NCBI GenBank assembly: GCA_026419775.2
Contig: JAOPGA020000687.1
Coordinates: forward strand, 1-64,000
Direction of reading: 5' to 3'
Source of the DNA: Acrasis kona
Lineage: Eukaryota > Heterolobosea > Eutetramitea > Acrasida > Acrasidae
DNA length: 64,000 nt
A program made the position numbers and the translations under genes. How positions within the stretch are numbered: the stretch's first letter is position 1; every line of letters begins with the position of its first letter. This document shows, in pieces, positions 1 to 10,784 of the stretch. The notes under the pieces are model-generated. The model was not told the origin of the DNA, did not search any database, and saw only the letters and a program-made list of their open reading frames with translations.

Positions 1-445
1 ATCTTTGTATAAGTGTAGACATGTGGTTTAAATTTTGTTGCCGCCAGGGCTCTATAGTCCTTTAGTTGTTGTTTGTTTTCTTCATTGGTTTTGGTGCTCA
101 ACGGGTCTTCATACATTTGTTTGTAATTTGTTACTCGATCGTCTTGGTTGTCGACTCTTTGACGTTTGTTGGGTTATAATAAAAATTTCGCAACAATGAC
201 GCCAAAAATGTGCCGTCCTCTTCGTACCTCCTGTCTTCTAATTTCTTTACGTTGTCGCCCAAGTGCTCAATGATGAGATCCCACCTTTCATTAAAGTCTT
301 CCATTCTCAGGATTGCTTCTGGAATTGGTGCTTGTGATTGATGCTTCTTCGAGTATTCAAGCAGTGACTTCTCGTTCGGTCCGAAGTGTTTTCTAGCAGT
401 AATAGCTCTGTCAGTGTTTGTTTGTGCTTGAAGAGGTGGAAGTGC
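1..445 (-). pseudogene. Decayed unrecognised ORF running off the left edge
   Basis: The minus strand is open from about 445 to a TAA at 131-133, roughly 104 codons with no ATG in the right place. The composition is protein-like: charged helical stretches around the tryptophan in a FNERWDLIIEHL segment. The protein-like reading then continues in another frame past 130 to base 1 with a basic KRQR patch, so one frameshift or an unrecognised intron separates the two parts. I do not recognise the family. A relic of a mobile or multicopy gene is the simplest reading, but a real exon of a gene starting outside the window cannot be excluded. Confidence 0.4.
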
Positions 446-3400
446 TCATCGTGTATGTCGTGTGATCAAATTGTTCAACATTTAACCCCATTTATAAATT
501 ATTATTCGTTATAATTGACCGGATGGGGTTATTTGTATATTTATTGTTGTAAGGTAATCTTATCACTCTATCCGTTCATATCAAGACCAATCCAACCAAA
601 ACACAATACAAGCAAGATTGAAGCCAATACTTATGACGTAATCTAGATCCTCGACCAGGATCATTAAATCGAAAGAGAAGTATGTCAGAGTACGCACGAC
701 TCAAATACATTTGGACGGACCTTGTAAAAATCTTTACGGATTGAAATTCAACGCAGATTGGACTTTTCAAAATATCCTGGCCTAAACCCTACTCAAGGCA
801 AGGTGGATCTCAATGCACATCATGTCGCTTGATGTAATCAAGTACCTTCTTGGTGGAAAAGGTTCTATCGACCCGTTCGTTACGAAATATGCTGCTGTGC
901 CCGATGGAATGTACTATCATAGAGTTGTAAACTCGCTCCAATCAAGATACCGATGCTTAAAACTGTTACGCCTTGGCATTGTTCTGCGATCCAATGCGAT
1001 CGTACTGTGAATGTATCACGAACAGGCCTTAGTGAACAGCGACAATTTAGAAGAAATGAGTTTGATCTCCCTTAACACAACATCAAACAAGAGATCAGCG
1101 GTGGTAATCTAAAAATTGAATTATAATTTTCATAAATAATAAATGCATTCAATATTGTTGTATCTTTAAATGTGAACATCTTGAAAAGTATTGTATTTAA
1201 CAGGTTTAATCTCCTCTGACCATCCTAACGTTATGGTTTATAAACTGTTCTTACATTCTATCACTTGTGGTAATTAAACTCGGTAATCTAATGTCTCATA
1301 AAAATAAAAAGATGATTGGAACAGAGTACTTTGACGTTGCGGTTTCGCAATTGCAGAATCTAAAGGTTTGCTGTTAGTGCTCTTGTTTAATGATATTATT
1401 TTTGCTTTGATGAATTAGACAGAAATAACAACAGTCAACAATATGGTTTTGTAATAAAATGCATTGTCTGCATTCTTTTAGAGGAGTTGTTGTCAACAAC
1501 TGTTTTTCATAACAAGTTTCTTCCATTGCGCAACATTCAAAGCACGATTTCTCCAATCAAGACCAAACTGTTATCGAAGTAGCAAGATATACTCAAGGGA
1601 GTAATTTAATTCTAGTGGCAATAAACACAATTTATTTATTCTGTTTTAAAAATGTGATTCTTGTTGCTTATTCATTGTAATGGGTTATGCCGTCAAAGTC
1701 ATTCCATTTTCGCCAACTCACACGTCAAACCATACCACACTGTCCACACATGCAAACAAAGGGAGTTTTCGAACAATTGATTATCTAGTGGCCACTATCA
1801 TGCACTATTAGGAGAGCTTGAAAACAAGTAAGTAGTACTCAACTGCAACAACAATAATTAGTTGAAATGCAAAATTTTTGATGAAGTTAATATCACAAAA
1901 TGCACAAGAGCACAAAATAAAAGAAGATTCACCAATCAACTAAACTACAGTCATTCAACCATTTCCGTTCTACATCAACTTTATATATTTAGACACGATC
2001 AACCAAAGTGAACGTTGCGAAAGAAAAGAGAAAAGAAGAAGAGCGCCACCAGCAGAGCAAGAGCCAAGAAAACCAAGAGCAAGAGGATCACAACAGCACA
2101 TACAGAAAGCAAGCAACACTTTTAGTATCCTTTCCTCTTACGATCTGTTACCTTTTAGTCCAGAGTACATTTGTTTCTAAAGACACAGGTGGTGGGGTGT
2201 TGGCCTGGGAACCGACATGGGGACATTTGTGGGAAAAGGGCAACTGTATGAGGGTTAGAAGGTGCAGTCGTAGGTAGACGAGAGTACGAAGAGGTGTTGA
2301 TGTGACATGCTGTGATGGCCCAAGAGCAAGAGCAAGAGAGGGATGAGAATGTATAAGGAGAGGCAGGAGAGTGAAGAAGGAGAGTGAAGAGAAGAGTAGA
2401 GTAGAGCGACAGTAAGCTTATTTCTTTTTACTAACACCTAATTACATTGTCCTTGGGTTCTTGATTGAATCCATGGACTGTCCTCGGACCCTTCAACCGG
2501 TCCTTGGACAAGGTGCGTTGGCAAGGTGTGTTGACCCAACATCCTAGTCATTGTTTATGGAGGATACGATTGTAAGAAGTATCTAAACCATGCTCTGTCA
2601 CTCTTCGCACGAAGAGTACTCCGATACGAACATTGACGTTATAGAGTCTGATCAGCTCTAAGAACTGTTATGCTTACCTGTTCTTCCCTTGGTTAGGGTG
2701 ATCCTGTATGGTTGCTCTTGTTGTGTTTGGCTCTGGTAGTGTTTGACTCTGGTTGTGTTCGGCTGTACTCGCACCATTGCAGACTTGCAAAAGGTAGTGG
2801 TGTAGAATGCAGATTACCCTTACATTGTCAGATGTCAAATGTGTGATTGATGGCAATTAGTGCTGATGGTTTGTACATACGAATGTCAATATAAACTCCA
2901 TGATGGTGCTGTGTTTGAACGAATAATAAGTGAGAAAGATGGACGTGTAATGTAAAAAAAGTTGCTCGGGGCAAGATTGATTTAGTGTACGTAGTTAATA
3001 TTATGTTTCGAGTATTTTTGACGTGCACAAGATGACATGGTTTATTGTTCTGTGGTTTCGAAATGTGTTGTGATCATAAAAGTAGTGGTGTGATGATTAT
3101 ATGGAGGGAAATACAATCAACTAGGTCTTGGATGGAGCGACATGGATTCACCCTGATGATTTCATGATTGATTTACTGCAAGACAACCGTCATTCAACAA
3201 AGAAATATCAACCTCATAACTCCAAGTGGAATGTCGATAAACTGATTCAGACCAGCCAAAAGTATAAGGAAAGTTACACTATTTTATACTCTATATAACA
3301 TTAATGTTAATTTTTAAATAAGTTAACAAGGAAATAAAGAACACTTAAAGCCTAATAAGGTTCTTCCCTTTAGGTCAGGATTTATTGTATAATTTGTAAT

Positions 3401-3783
3401 TGTTGAGTTCCTTCCTCGCAAAACAGAATGTTCGTAGGTGTAGTAATTGACGCCCGTTGGAGCTAGCGGTGCGTTCGAGATTGTTATATCGATCAAATGT
3501 ATTTCGTTGCTTGAAATCATAATCATTGTTCAACCTACACCCTCAACAAAACAACATTGTAAATTTATGATTCTTTATGACGGAAATCATGTTTGAGGCT
3601 GGATGAAATGTTGTTGCTGTTCAACTATAAATATGATCGGTAGTTGGTGACGTTGATTTGAGTTCATTTCCCTCTTGACGTGATCCCTACTTGTAGATTT
3701 GCAGGTCTCCTCGTAAAACTGTGATTCATTTGTGATATCTCATCTGCTGGTTGGTAGTACTCTCTACATTTGTTTTCTGTGGT
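446..3783. other. Gene-poor stretch without a supported gene
   Basis: No ORF here has the length, ATG, splice context or family motifs of the real genes further right. It contains purine-rich low-complexity DNA (about 2020-2110 and 2310-2410) and a short 16-bp tandem repeat (2721-2768). A 57-codon open fragment at 3125-3298 on the plus strand has protein-like composition but no ATG, and could be an old exon or relic. The stretch may hold untranslated RNA genes that I cannot see. Confidence 0.6.
2721..2768. repeat. Three 16-bp tandem repeats
   Basis: Three consecutive 16-base units (starting 2721, 2737 and 2753) share the core TGTTYGRCTCTGG with a few substitutions, the last copy being weakest. 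It lies in non-coding DNA and looks like a minisatellite-type slippage product. Confidence 0.6.
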
Positions 3784-4038
3784 TTATTGATGGTTGATCC
3801 TCAACTGGTTCAAATCTTCACGTAATAAAAAAATACATTTTTCACAAAAGGCTGATCGTCTTTCAATAAACTGCTCTATAGGCAATTGGAGTTTGTAATC
3901 GTCTTTCTTTGTTTTAATGAAGTCAACATCTTCGTTTCTGTCCAATAAACAAAAAATAGAAAAGTAGGGAGGAAAGAACAAAAACGATGCAAATCCATCA
4001 TTACACAACATTATACCTGATGTAAAAAATAAGTACAT
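3784..4038 (-). CDS. Hypothetical 84-codon ORF, doubtful
   Basis: This is an ATG-to-TAA reading frame. The N-terminal third is hydrophobic and aromatic (MYLFFTSGIML onward) and the C-terminal half is charged and helical with two cysteines (CEKC). It sits just downstream of the BTB gene on the same strand. Upstream bases 4039-4150 hold another protein-like stretch and a possible GT donor, so this could be a terminal exon. No family was recognised and the reading may be chance. Confidence 0.2.
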   Translation of the reverse strand: MYLFFTSGIMLCNDGFASFLFFPPYFSIFCLLDRNEDVDFIKTKKDDYKLQLPIEQFIERRSAFCEKCIFLLREDLNQLRINHQ

Positions 4039-4181
4039 GCTACATTGTACACATATTCAAAAAAACACGCTCATTACCATCTCAAGTCCAGTCAGCTCAA
4101 GAACGGCTACGTGTATGATAAATCAAAGATGAGAATAAACGCAAAGTATTAACCAAAACAATTATTTATTAACAAATGTCA

Positions 4182-5108
4182 TCACTCTAACGACTGAACT
4201 TTTTCATAACTCTCCAAAGTCATCAACAAAACCATAACAATGTCGTCAAACTCATCGTGCCCATAAATAACATGACATTTATTTTCGCTGAAGTTAATGT
4301 TACGTGAATAATGTTTTTTTGCGCCAACCGAAACTTCCACATGCATGTTGATCGAATAATTGTGCATCTTCATCGCACTCAAGTAGAAGCGCAGGCTGCT
4401 AATATTTTCGGAGGGATCAACTTCCAACATCCATTGCACTCCGAATGCTTCAAAAAAGTTCTGAAAGTTTCCTTCCGACATGCTACTTTGTAAAAATATC
4501 ACTTGAGTCCTCACAGTCTGTCCTAAATGTTTTTTTAAAATTTGTTCCAACAAAACGTCCGAAAAGTAAGAGCTCATGCTTACATCAAGTTTGTAAAATT
4601 GAGCTTCTTGAAGTAATTGTACTCGCTGCTCATATTCAAGCCTACCCACCACCAGCGATACATCAAGGCCTCGCAAGTGGTTTAAAATAATGATGAAATT
4701 TGTAGCATCGCGGTCAATGAACAAAGACCCGTCTTCACACAGCTTGAGTGGTTTGTGTGCTTCTCCGAGTACTTCGTCAAAGTAAGTGTTGGAGATCCTT
4801 CGAAGAGTTTGTATGCTTGTTGTAAAACTGCATCCTCCGACATTTAGTTTGAATGGGGATGTTGGGTCGATCATTCTAGCGTCAGTCTCGGCATTGTGTA
4901 TTTTTACTCCCAATATTTTGAGTGTGCATCGGAAAAGTCTGTCCATGTCATTTCTCAGCATCATTATATCTTCCTTTGTTGCTAAAGCCATCTCTTGCAT
5001 AATCATCTCACCAGCGCGCACAGAATGCAAAAAAATTTTTTCGAGTTCATAAATCCTTTTATGTGCCCGATCAACCAGCGTAACGGACTTTGTTGCCCAC
5101 AACACCAT
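4182..5108 (-). CDS. KCTD-like BTB/T1-domain protein
   Basis: A 308-residue protein. The start is taken at the first in-frame ATG (5106-5108); the frame is open for 12 more codons upstream but without ATG. The first 70 residues are helical and likely coiled coil. They are followed by a potassium-channel-tetramerisation (T1/BTB) domain at about 85-180, recognised by FKLNVGGCSFTTS, an EDGSLFIDRD strand and NFIIILNHLRG. Proteins of this kind usually oligomerise and act as cullin-3 adaptors or scaffolds. The C-terminal 120 residues match nothing I know. The BTB domain resembles that of the BTB-WD40 gene at 9092, suggesting a local or family expansion. Confidence 0.8.
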   Translation of the reverse strand: MVLWATKSVTLVDRAHKRIYELEKIFLHSVRAGEMIMQEMALATKEDIMMLRNDMDRLFRCTLKILGVKIHNAETDARMIDPTSPFKLNVGGCSFTTSIQTLRRISNTYFDEVLGEAHKPLKLCEDGSLFIDRDATNFIIILNHLRGLDVSLVVGRLEYEQRVQLLQEAQFYKLDVSMSSYFSDVLLEQILKKHLGQTVRTQVIFLQSSMSEGNFQNFFEAFGVQWMLEVDPSENISSLRFYLSAMKMHNYSINMHVEVSVGAKKHYSRNINFSENKCHVIYGHDEFDDIVMVLLMTLESYEKVQSLE

Positions 5109-6269
5109 TGACGCAAGGAAACTCAATGTAAGACCATCTTTCAAACTTCATCATGTCTAGTAGTATCGGAGCTTTTTAATTGGATACAGTATCCAATTTG
5201 CTAAGTATTATGTTGATCTCCCATGGTTGTGTCGGTACTTGCATTACTACTCGTATATTCGTACAAAGTGCGTCACTCAAATGTCGTTCCAACTTTCTTC
5301 TGTTTGATTATTTCTCGCATTTGTCGCAGTTGGTGATAGTGCTCTAAATGCCTCAACGGATAAAGGACCCGGACAAGTAGGCTAGTTCATTCGAGAACCG
5401 GGGAACCTCACGGGGTGAATTCTTACATATCCTCCTATTTCGGTTTATATGACCTGGGCGTCCTTCCAACAAATGTAAAGAAGTTATTAATAGAAAGAGA
5501 TACCAGTGGTGATAATATAAATCATGCATGCACTACTATTGCAATGATATAACCTTCCCTTATTTCACAATTTATATCATTCTTTATTTGAATCTACTTG
5601 CTTACTAACAATAGAAGAAGGAAATAAGAACGTTATATCGGTTACTGTGTCATTAACTATTTTTACACCTCAATTTTAGCCATTTTCATTGAAGCTACCA
5701 CATCTAGTCTTTAGTGGTTGTAAAGATTTATTAAATTTACCATGCATAGGGTGGAGAAATAGGTCCAAAATCTAATTGGGCATAGTGAACCACATAATAA
5801 TCGCTTCGAACACCTACAACATCTTACGGAAACAACATAACTTCCTTACGAGCGGCCCGAGAGGCCGCAATGGTTTTCAAGTGTATTTTTCATATTGAAC
5901 AACTATTTGAACCCAGACAATCGGACAGTCCCTCGTGTTTGTGGAATGTTAATTTCAAAAGACGTCATAGTAAGATTGGCCACGCGATATCAAAAAAAGG
6001 CGCGACAATGATTTATTCAGCATGAATACACAACATGTGCTGTCTAACACGAAAATTATTTATTGCATTACAGGAACGAACATATTTGTCTCACAGTCTA
6101 TTTTTGACCACAAGATAACTGCTACGATTTACACCAGATGTCAATAGTTTGCGACACAAGTCCGTTTTTGTGTCATCCTTACTTTAAATTGTTGTAGCGC
6201 TTAAAGGATACAAATTGCACGAAGCAGTAAAATTATGCCCAACATTGAACAAGGACACCCTCAAACACT
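5109..6269. other. Intergenic region, nothing supported
   Basis: AT-rich DNA with only short ORFs. It would contain the promoter of the leftward BTB gene. I see no tRNA, no repeat of note and no domain-bearing reading frame. Confidence 0.5.
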
Positions 6270-6893
6270 ACATGCACTCTAAACAAAAAGCAAGGACGTT
6301 GTAACTGTCGACAAATTAGTCGCAGTGTTAACACAACTCAAGAACACTGCGGCGTACGATCTAGAAAAAATCAATCGCGATGAAGAATATCAAGTTGAGA
6401 GTTTTGATAATACAATTAAGAACAATCACCAATTCTCGTTCCTCAGGAATCGCCCAGTATACCACTATAGAGAGCTTTCAAATAAAGAGTGGCAAGAAGA
6501 CATTTTGGTTGAACATGTGGATGGGAAGCAGAATGAAGTTTTTGTTCAAAAGCCTTATCACAGTTGGTTGAGAACATTAAATACGCTCTCTATGAGAATG
6601 AGCATGAACTTCAACCAAACGAGTACAATGATGTGCAAGCATAAATTATGCAAAGTATAGCAGAAAGTGAAGAAAACAAACCAGATCCAAAGGAAATGGC
6701 CAGGGATTTGTCAAGGGCTCAACTTGTGGAAGCGTACTTCAAGGAGAATGTGTTCGAAAATGACAAGAATAGCGCCAAAAAAATTGTAACAAAAAGTGAA
6801 TTGTTAAATTCATGAAATTGAGGGACACAACAATAACAAATCAAAAGCAGTTTTGCATGAATCACATTATTGATGAACTTCTAATGCTGTAAC
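6270..6893 (+). pseudogene. Frameshifted unrecognised gene relic
   Basis: A protein-like reading starts near 6275 and runs through 6560 in one frame (charged, ending near VEHVDGKQNEVFVQKP). It continues after a frameshift as a second stretch rich in Glu and Asn, is interrupted by a TAA near 6641-6643, and continues with one more frameshift near 6810 to a TAA at about 6891-6893. The three segments read as one helical acidic protein of about 200 residues broken by at least two frameshifts and a stop. Family not recognised. A 32-bp repeat shared with a transposase relic lies 70 bases downstream, hinting at a mobile-element origin. Confidence 0.45.
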
Positions 6894-6961
6894 TCAACAA
6901 ACGTAATGCTGTTCTGCTGTAATAACTATTGTTGTATGATTATTTTTCATTTTGTCCACCG

Positions 6962-6993
6962 CTGTCTGGATCGGGGATAATTGAGCATTCTTT
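6962..6993. repeat. 32-bp dispersed repeat, copy 1
   Basis: Matches 11210-11241 at 31 of 32 positions (core GGGGATAATTGAGCATTCTT). Both copies lie shortly downstream of decayed ORFs on the plus strand, as a 3'-terminal piece of a transposable element would. Confidence 0.7.
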
Positions 6994-7096
6994 CATGACC
7001 CAGCCATTACAAGATCCGGATAAGTTTACAAAGAATCTAAAAAAATAATCGGTGTCCATTTTTATATGTAAAAGATTATTTATAAACTGTCAAATG

Positions 7097-7104
7097 TATA
7101 AAAA
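7097..7104 (+). promoter_or_regulatory. TATA-like box of the mucin-EGF gene
   Basis: TATAAAAA begins 59 bases before the ATG at 7156. The spacing allows a transcription start about 30 bases downstream and a short 5' leader. Confidence 0.4.
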
Positions 7105-7155
7105 GACGGATATTCTGTTTAATGTAACAATTCAAAAAAAACACAACACCAACAC

Positions 7156-8574
7156 ATGAACAAAAAGGTTCTCTCAATCATTGTGCTTGTAGCTCTATGG
7201 ATGTGCGTAACTGCACACCAATGTGGATCCAACCTCTCAGGAGACAACAATGCTTCTCCTGCCAGAAGATTAAGGACATCCTCAAGTTGCCTTCCAGACG
7301 CCAACCTCTCTGGCGACAACAACGCTTCCCCAGCAAGAGGAGCACGCACTGTCGTATGCAGTGGTAAAGGTGGCTGCGTTAATAAAGTTTGTGTCTGTAA
7401 TCCAGGGTTCGAAGGTGAAAATTGTGAGTTTGACTGCACTACAACCACTTCTGCACCAACTACTAGAGCACCAACCACTACTTCACCACCAGTCAACTTG
7501 ACTCCAAGACCAACAACAAGTGCACCAACTACTTCTGCACCATCAACTACTTGTCCACCATGCCCATGTGGAACCGTTGATGCCAACTTGTCAGGTGATA
7601 ACAACGCTTCTCCAGCAAGAAGACAACGCACACACTGCCCTGTTTGCAAGGAGTGCCCAACTACTGCCTCACCAACTACTACAACCACTGCACCAACCAC
7701 TGCTGCACCAATTACTACAACTGCACCACCAGTTAACTTGACACCAAGACCAACAACAAGTGCACCAACAGCCACCTGCCCACCATGCCCATGCGGTGAG
7801 ACTAATCTATCCGGTGACAACAACGCTTCTCCAGCAAGGGGACTACACTCTGTCTGCCCAGTCTGCAAGGAGTGCCCAACTACAACGGTAGCACCAACCA
7901 CCACTACTGTTGCCCCCACTACTACAACTGCAGCACCAACCACTGTTGCCCCCACTTCTACAACTACACCACCTGTCAACTTGACCCCAAGACCAACAAC
8001 AAGTGCACCAACACCCTCGTCGCCACAAACTTCTGAACCACCCAAGCCATCTCTTCCAGTCTGCAATGCAAACTTATCTGGCGACAACAACGCATCACCA
8101 GCAAGAAGAGTCAAATCAAACACATGCAACGCAAACTTATCTGGAGATAACAACGCTTCGCCAGCAAGAAGATTCAGAAATGTATTTGCTCATGAATGCA
8201 ACGGAAATGGTTACTGCAACGGAGGCTCTTGTGTATGTAAACCAGGATTCCAAGGTGCTGACTGTGAGGAAGAATGTGTACAGGTCAACCCTTGCTGGAC
8301 ATGCCCAAGTGGACAAGTTCACTGGTATGAAACTAGTCTACAAAAAGCACCTGAGAATGATAGATGTGCATGTGTTCCTGCACCTACCTCTGTACCAACT
8401 ACAAAGGCACCAACTGTAAATTTGACACCCAGACCATCAACTTCTGCACCAACCACTAGAGCACCAACTCAAAATGAGTCTGGAGATGATTTGTCAAGAG
8501 AGAACAACTCTGCTGCACAAAGAACATTTGCTATTGGTGTTATCTCTGCTATTTTTGTAGCTTTAATGTTGTAA
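7156..8574 (+). CDS. Secreted or GPI-anchored mucin-EGF protein with NLSGDNNASPAR repeats
   Basis: A 472-residue protein with no intron. It begins with a clear signal peptide (about residues 1-20) and ends in a hydrophobic tail without basic anchor, typical of a GPI-attachment signal, so it should sit on the cell surface. Between them are two EGF-like Cys patterns (about 68-91 and 345-367), two CPPCPCG/CPVCKECP modules, long Thr/Pro mucin linkers with four VNLTPRP repeats, and one C-x-x-C-P-x-G-x-x-H-W module (380-406) like those of the protease at 12862. A 12-residue motif, NLSGDNNASPAR, occurs six times, each before a basic tail and a cysteine. A degenerate copy may precede the GPI tail. 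Likely a glycosylated adhesion or coat protein; the role is inferred. Confidence 0.85.
   Translation: MNKKVLSIIVLVALWMCVTAHQCGSNLSGDNNASPARRLRTSSSCLPDANLSGDNNASPARGARTVVCSGKGGCVNKVCVCNPGFEGENCEFDCTTTTSAPTTRAPTTTSPPVNLTPRPTTSAPTTSAPSTTCPPCPCGTVDANLSGDNNASPARRQRTHCPVCKECPTTASPTTTTTAPTTAAPITTTAPPVNLTPRPTTSAPTATCPPCPCGETNLSGDNNASPARGLHSVCPVCKECPTTTVAPTTTTVAPTTTTAAPTTVAPTSTTTPPVNLTPRPTTSAPTPSSPQTSEPPKPSLPVCNANLSGDNNASPARRVKSNTCNANLSGDNNASPARRFRNVFAHECNGNGYCNGGSCVCKPGFQGADCEEECVQVNPCWTCPSGQVHWYETSLQKAPENDRCACVPAPTSVPTTKAPTVNLTPRPSTSAPTTRAPTQNESGDDLSRENNSAAQRTFAIGVISAIFVALML
7231..8169 (+). repeat. Six dispersed copies of a 36-bp in-frame coding motif
   Basis: Copies at 7231-7266, 7303-7338, 7585-7620, 7804-7839, 8071-8106 and 8134-8169. 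All encode exactly NLSGDNNASPAR, but the Leu codon varies among CTC, TTG, CTA and TTA, and Ser, Gly and Ala codons vary too. The protein sequence is identical while the DNA is not, so selection rather than recent duplication keeps it. Confidence 0.95.
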
Positions 8575-9091
8575 ATAACTAACTAAACAATAAATATCTT
8601 ATTTATTATCACATGATGAGGTATCAGTATTCACTTCAAACGATTCTTTTAAAGAGTTTATTTTACATGAAATTGTTTGATTTTCCATTCTATGAGCCAG
8701 ACTCTTAATAGCACAGTATTCAACATTGTATCCTACTGTAAAGTAATTGAATTATATTCCTCAACAATGTCCTATAATGAGGTTGTCACCAGCCGAAAAT
8801 TTTGATATTTATAATGAAAGATTTGACTATCGGACAGTGAAAAGTGATTGGAAGAGGACGTCGTGAGTTTCATCATTTTTGTTTTTTCATCTAGGAATCG
8901 ATACAAACAAAAGAGAAATGAGTTTATTATGTGCGAGCCTAAAGAGTTGGGGTAAAATTATTGAAAGGGTTGTTTGTTACGACTGAGATTACAAAAACTG
9001 TCAAAGTCATTGAACTTGTTTGTTAGAACAACATAATTGGTGAAAAAGTTAAAAACACCAAACAGAAAGTAAATAGCACAAGTGAGAAACA
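8575..9091. other. Intergenic region between two plus-strand genes
   Basis: Contains AATAAA just after the mucin-EGF stop (8589-8594), a likely poly(A) signal, then AT-rich DNA leading to the BTB-WD40 gene. No other feature seen. Confidence 0.5.
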
Positions 9092-10471
9092 ATGAGAACG
9101 ACATCTGATTTGTTTGAAGACCTGAGGATTAAGCTCGATGACTTTATTCGACAGCTCGAGATTACAGTACAAAACACTGTTGAAGAGGAGAAGCAAAGAG
9201 TAGAGCAGGAGATGAGTGAGAAGATGAAAGAGATTGATGAGAAACAAAAGAAGCTGGACGAATTGGAAAAGAAGTACAATAACACAATTGTCGGCAATCG
9301 GGTCAAACTCGATATCGGAGGAACGCTTTTCTCCACAACAATATCCACTCTCACTTCACAGAAGAATTCTTTCTTTTCTGCCATGTTTAGTAAGGATTTT
9401 GGAGTAAAGCCCGAGGCAGATGGCAGTTACTTCATAGACAGGGAAGCTAATGACTTTTCGTTGATACTATCCAGATTACGCGGAGAAGAGGTCGATAAAA
9501 AGATGAAATCATTGAGTAATGAACGTAGAGAGCGACTATTTGAGGACATCAATTATTATTGTTTACAGGACACATTTTCTGATTATATAAACCCTACTTG
9601 TGTACAATGTGTCGCAACGTTGAATAGTTACGATAAAATTGGTTTAATCATAGAACTCAATAATGATGAAATAGCTAGTTGTGCTGGTTTTGCTGATTTT
9701 ACTCGTGATAGAACCATTAAAATTTGGAATACAAGGGAGGGTAAATGTATTGCAACATTGATTAGTCACACTCATAATATTTATTCACTTACAAAACTTC
9801 GCAATAGAAGATTTGCTAGTGGAAGTTTGGACAAGACTATCAAGATTTGGGATACTACTAATAGAACATGTGTTGCAACGTTGATTGGTCACAATGGAAG
9901 TGCTTCGACACTCACTACATTGGACGATGGTAGATTAGTTAGTGGTAGTTGGGACAAGACTATCAAGATTTGGGATGTGACAAGCTATCAATGTGTCGCA
10001 ACGTTGACTGGTCACAATGAATGGGTTGGATCACTCACAGTACTCAACAATGGTAGATTAGTTAGTGGCAGTGGTGACAAAACAATCAAGATTTGGGATG
10101 TGACAAGCTATCGATGTGTTGCAACATTGATGGGTCATAATGATCCGGTTACATCACTCACAGTACTCAGCAATAGTAGATTAGTTAGTGGTAGTAGAGA
10201 CAACACTATCAAGATTTGGGATATGACAAGCTATCAATGTGTCACAACGTTGGCTGGTCACAATGGATGGGTTACATCACTCACGATATTCAATGATCGT
10301 ATAATTAGTGGTAGTATTGACCAAACAATCAAGATTTGGGATGTGAAGAGCTATCAATGTGTTGCAACATTGAAGGGTCATACTAGTTCAATTGAATCGC
10401 TCACAAAGCTCGATGATGGTAGATTAGTTAGTGGTAGTTGGGACAAAACAATCAAAATCTGGGCATTTTAG
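9092..10471 (+). CDS. BTB/T1 plus seven-bladed WD40 protein
   Basis: A 459-residue protein with no intron. Residues 1-68 are a heptad-rich coiled coil (EEEKQRVEQEM...). Residues about 70-165 are a T1/BTB domain (VKLDIGGTLFSTT, DGSYFIDREAND, LSRLRGEEVD). From about 170 to the end are seven WD40 repeats of roughly 40 residues, most with the form CVATLxGHN...RLVSGSxDKTIKIWD. Seven blades make one closed propeller. The later repeats are very alike even in DNA, which points to recent internal duplication. A cullin-3 substrate adaptor with a WD40 substrate-binding head is the expected role, by family. Confidence 0.9.
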   Translation: MRTTSDLFEDLRIKLDDFIRQLEITVQNTVEEEKQRVEQEMSEKMKEIDEKQKKLDELEKKYNNTIVGNRVKLDIGGTLFSTTISTLTSQKNSFFSAMFSKDFGVKPEADGSYFIDREANDFSLILSRLRGEEVDKKMKSLSNERRERLFEDINYYCLQDTFSDYINPTCVQCVATLNSYDKIGLIIELNNDEIASCAGFADFTRDRTIKIWNTREGKCIATLISHTHNIYSLTKLRNRRFASGSLDKTIKIWDTTNRTCVATLIGHNGSASTLTTLDDGRLVSGSWDKTIKIWDVTSYQCVATLTGHNEWVGSLTVLNNGRLVSGSGDKTIKIWDVTSYRCVATLMGHNDPVTSLTVLSNSRLVSGSRDNTIKIWDMTSYQCVTTLAGHNGWVTSLTIFNDRIISGSIDQTIKIWDVKSYQCVATLKGHTSSIESLTKLDDGRLVSGSWDKTIKIWAF

Positions 10472-10784
10472 TGTTCAGAAGAATGATTGGTAGCATAAAC
10501 TAATGTGATGTAAAATAAACCTTTTGTTTGTTGTAGTAACGATCTTATTAGGCACCACTGCATCAAATCTGGCAGCCAAATGATGATGAACCTCGACACC
10601 ACCACGAGATCGGCCTGGAATGTAGTTGCGTTGAAATCAATGATTAATGTTTATTGGGGCAATCATGTAGTTATGATCATTTCGGCATAATAATCTTGCG
10701 AATCGATAGTTGCTATTATTTCGGATACTCTTTTTAATAGACGATTCGTATGTTTTTCAACACAATTTGTTATTTATCGACTCC
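10472..10784. other. Spacer before the transposase relic
   Basis: Contains the 3' end of the BTB-WD40 transcript (AATAAA near 10514) and possibly 5' remnants of the mobile element. No gene supported. Confidence 0.4.

Noticed and set aside
2008-2277. 89-codon plus-strand ORF in the gene-poor left part.
   Set aside because: Starts at a non-ATG codon, low-complexity Lys/Glu/Gln start, no domain and no splice context.
7585-7660. The repeated NLSGDNNASPAR segments might be unspliced in-frame introns.
   Set aside because: They are richer in G and C than the real introns, do not all start with GT or end with AG, and are conserved at protein but not DNA level.
7119-8153. 344-codon ORF on the minus strand opposite the mucin-EGF gene with its own repeats.
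   Set aside because: It is the antisense shadow of the Thr/Pro and NLSGDNNASPAR repeats; the plus strand has the signal peptide, Cys modules and GPI tail.
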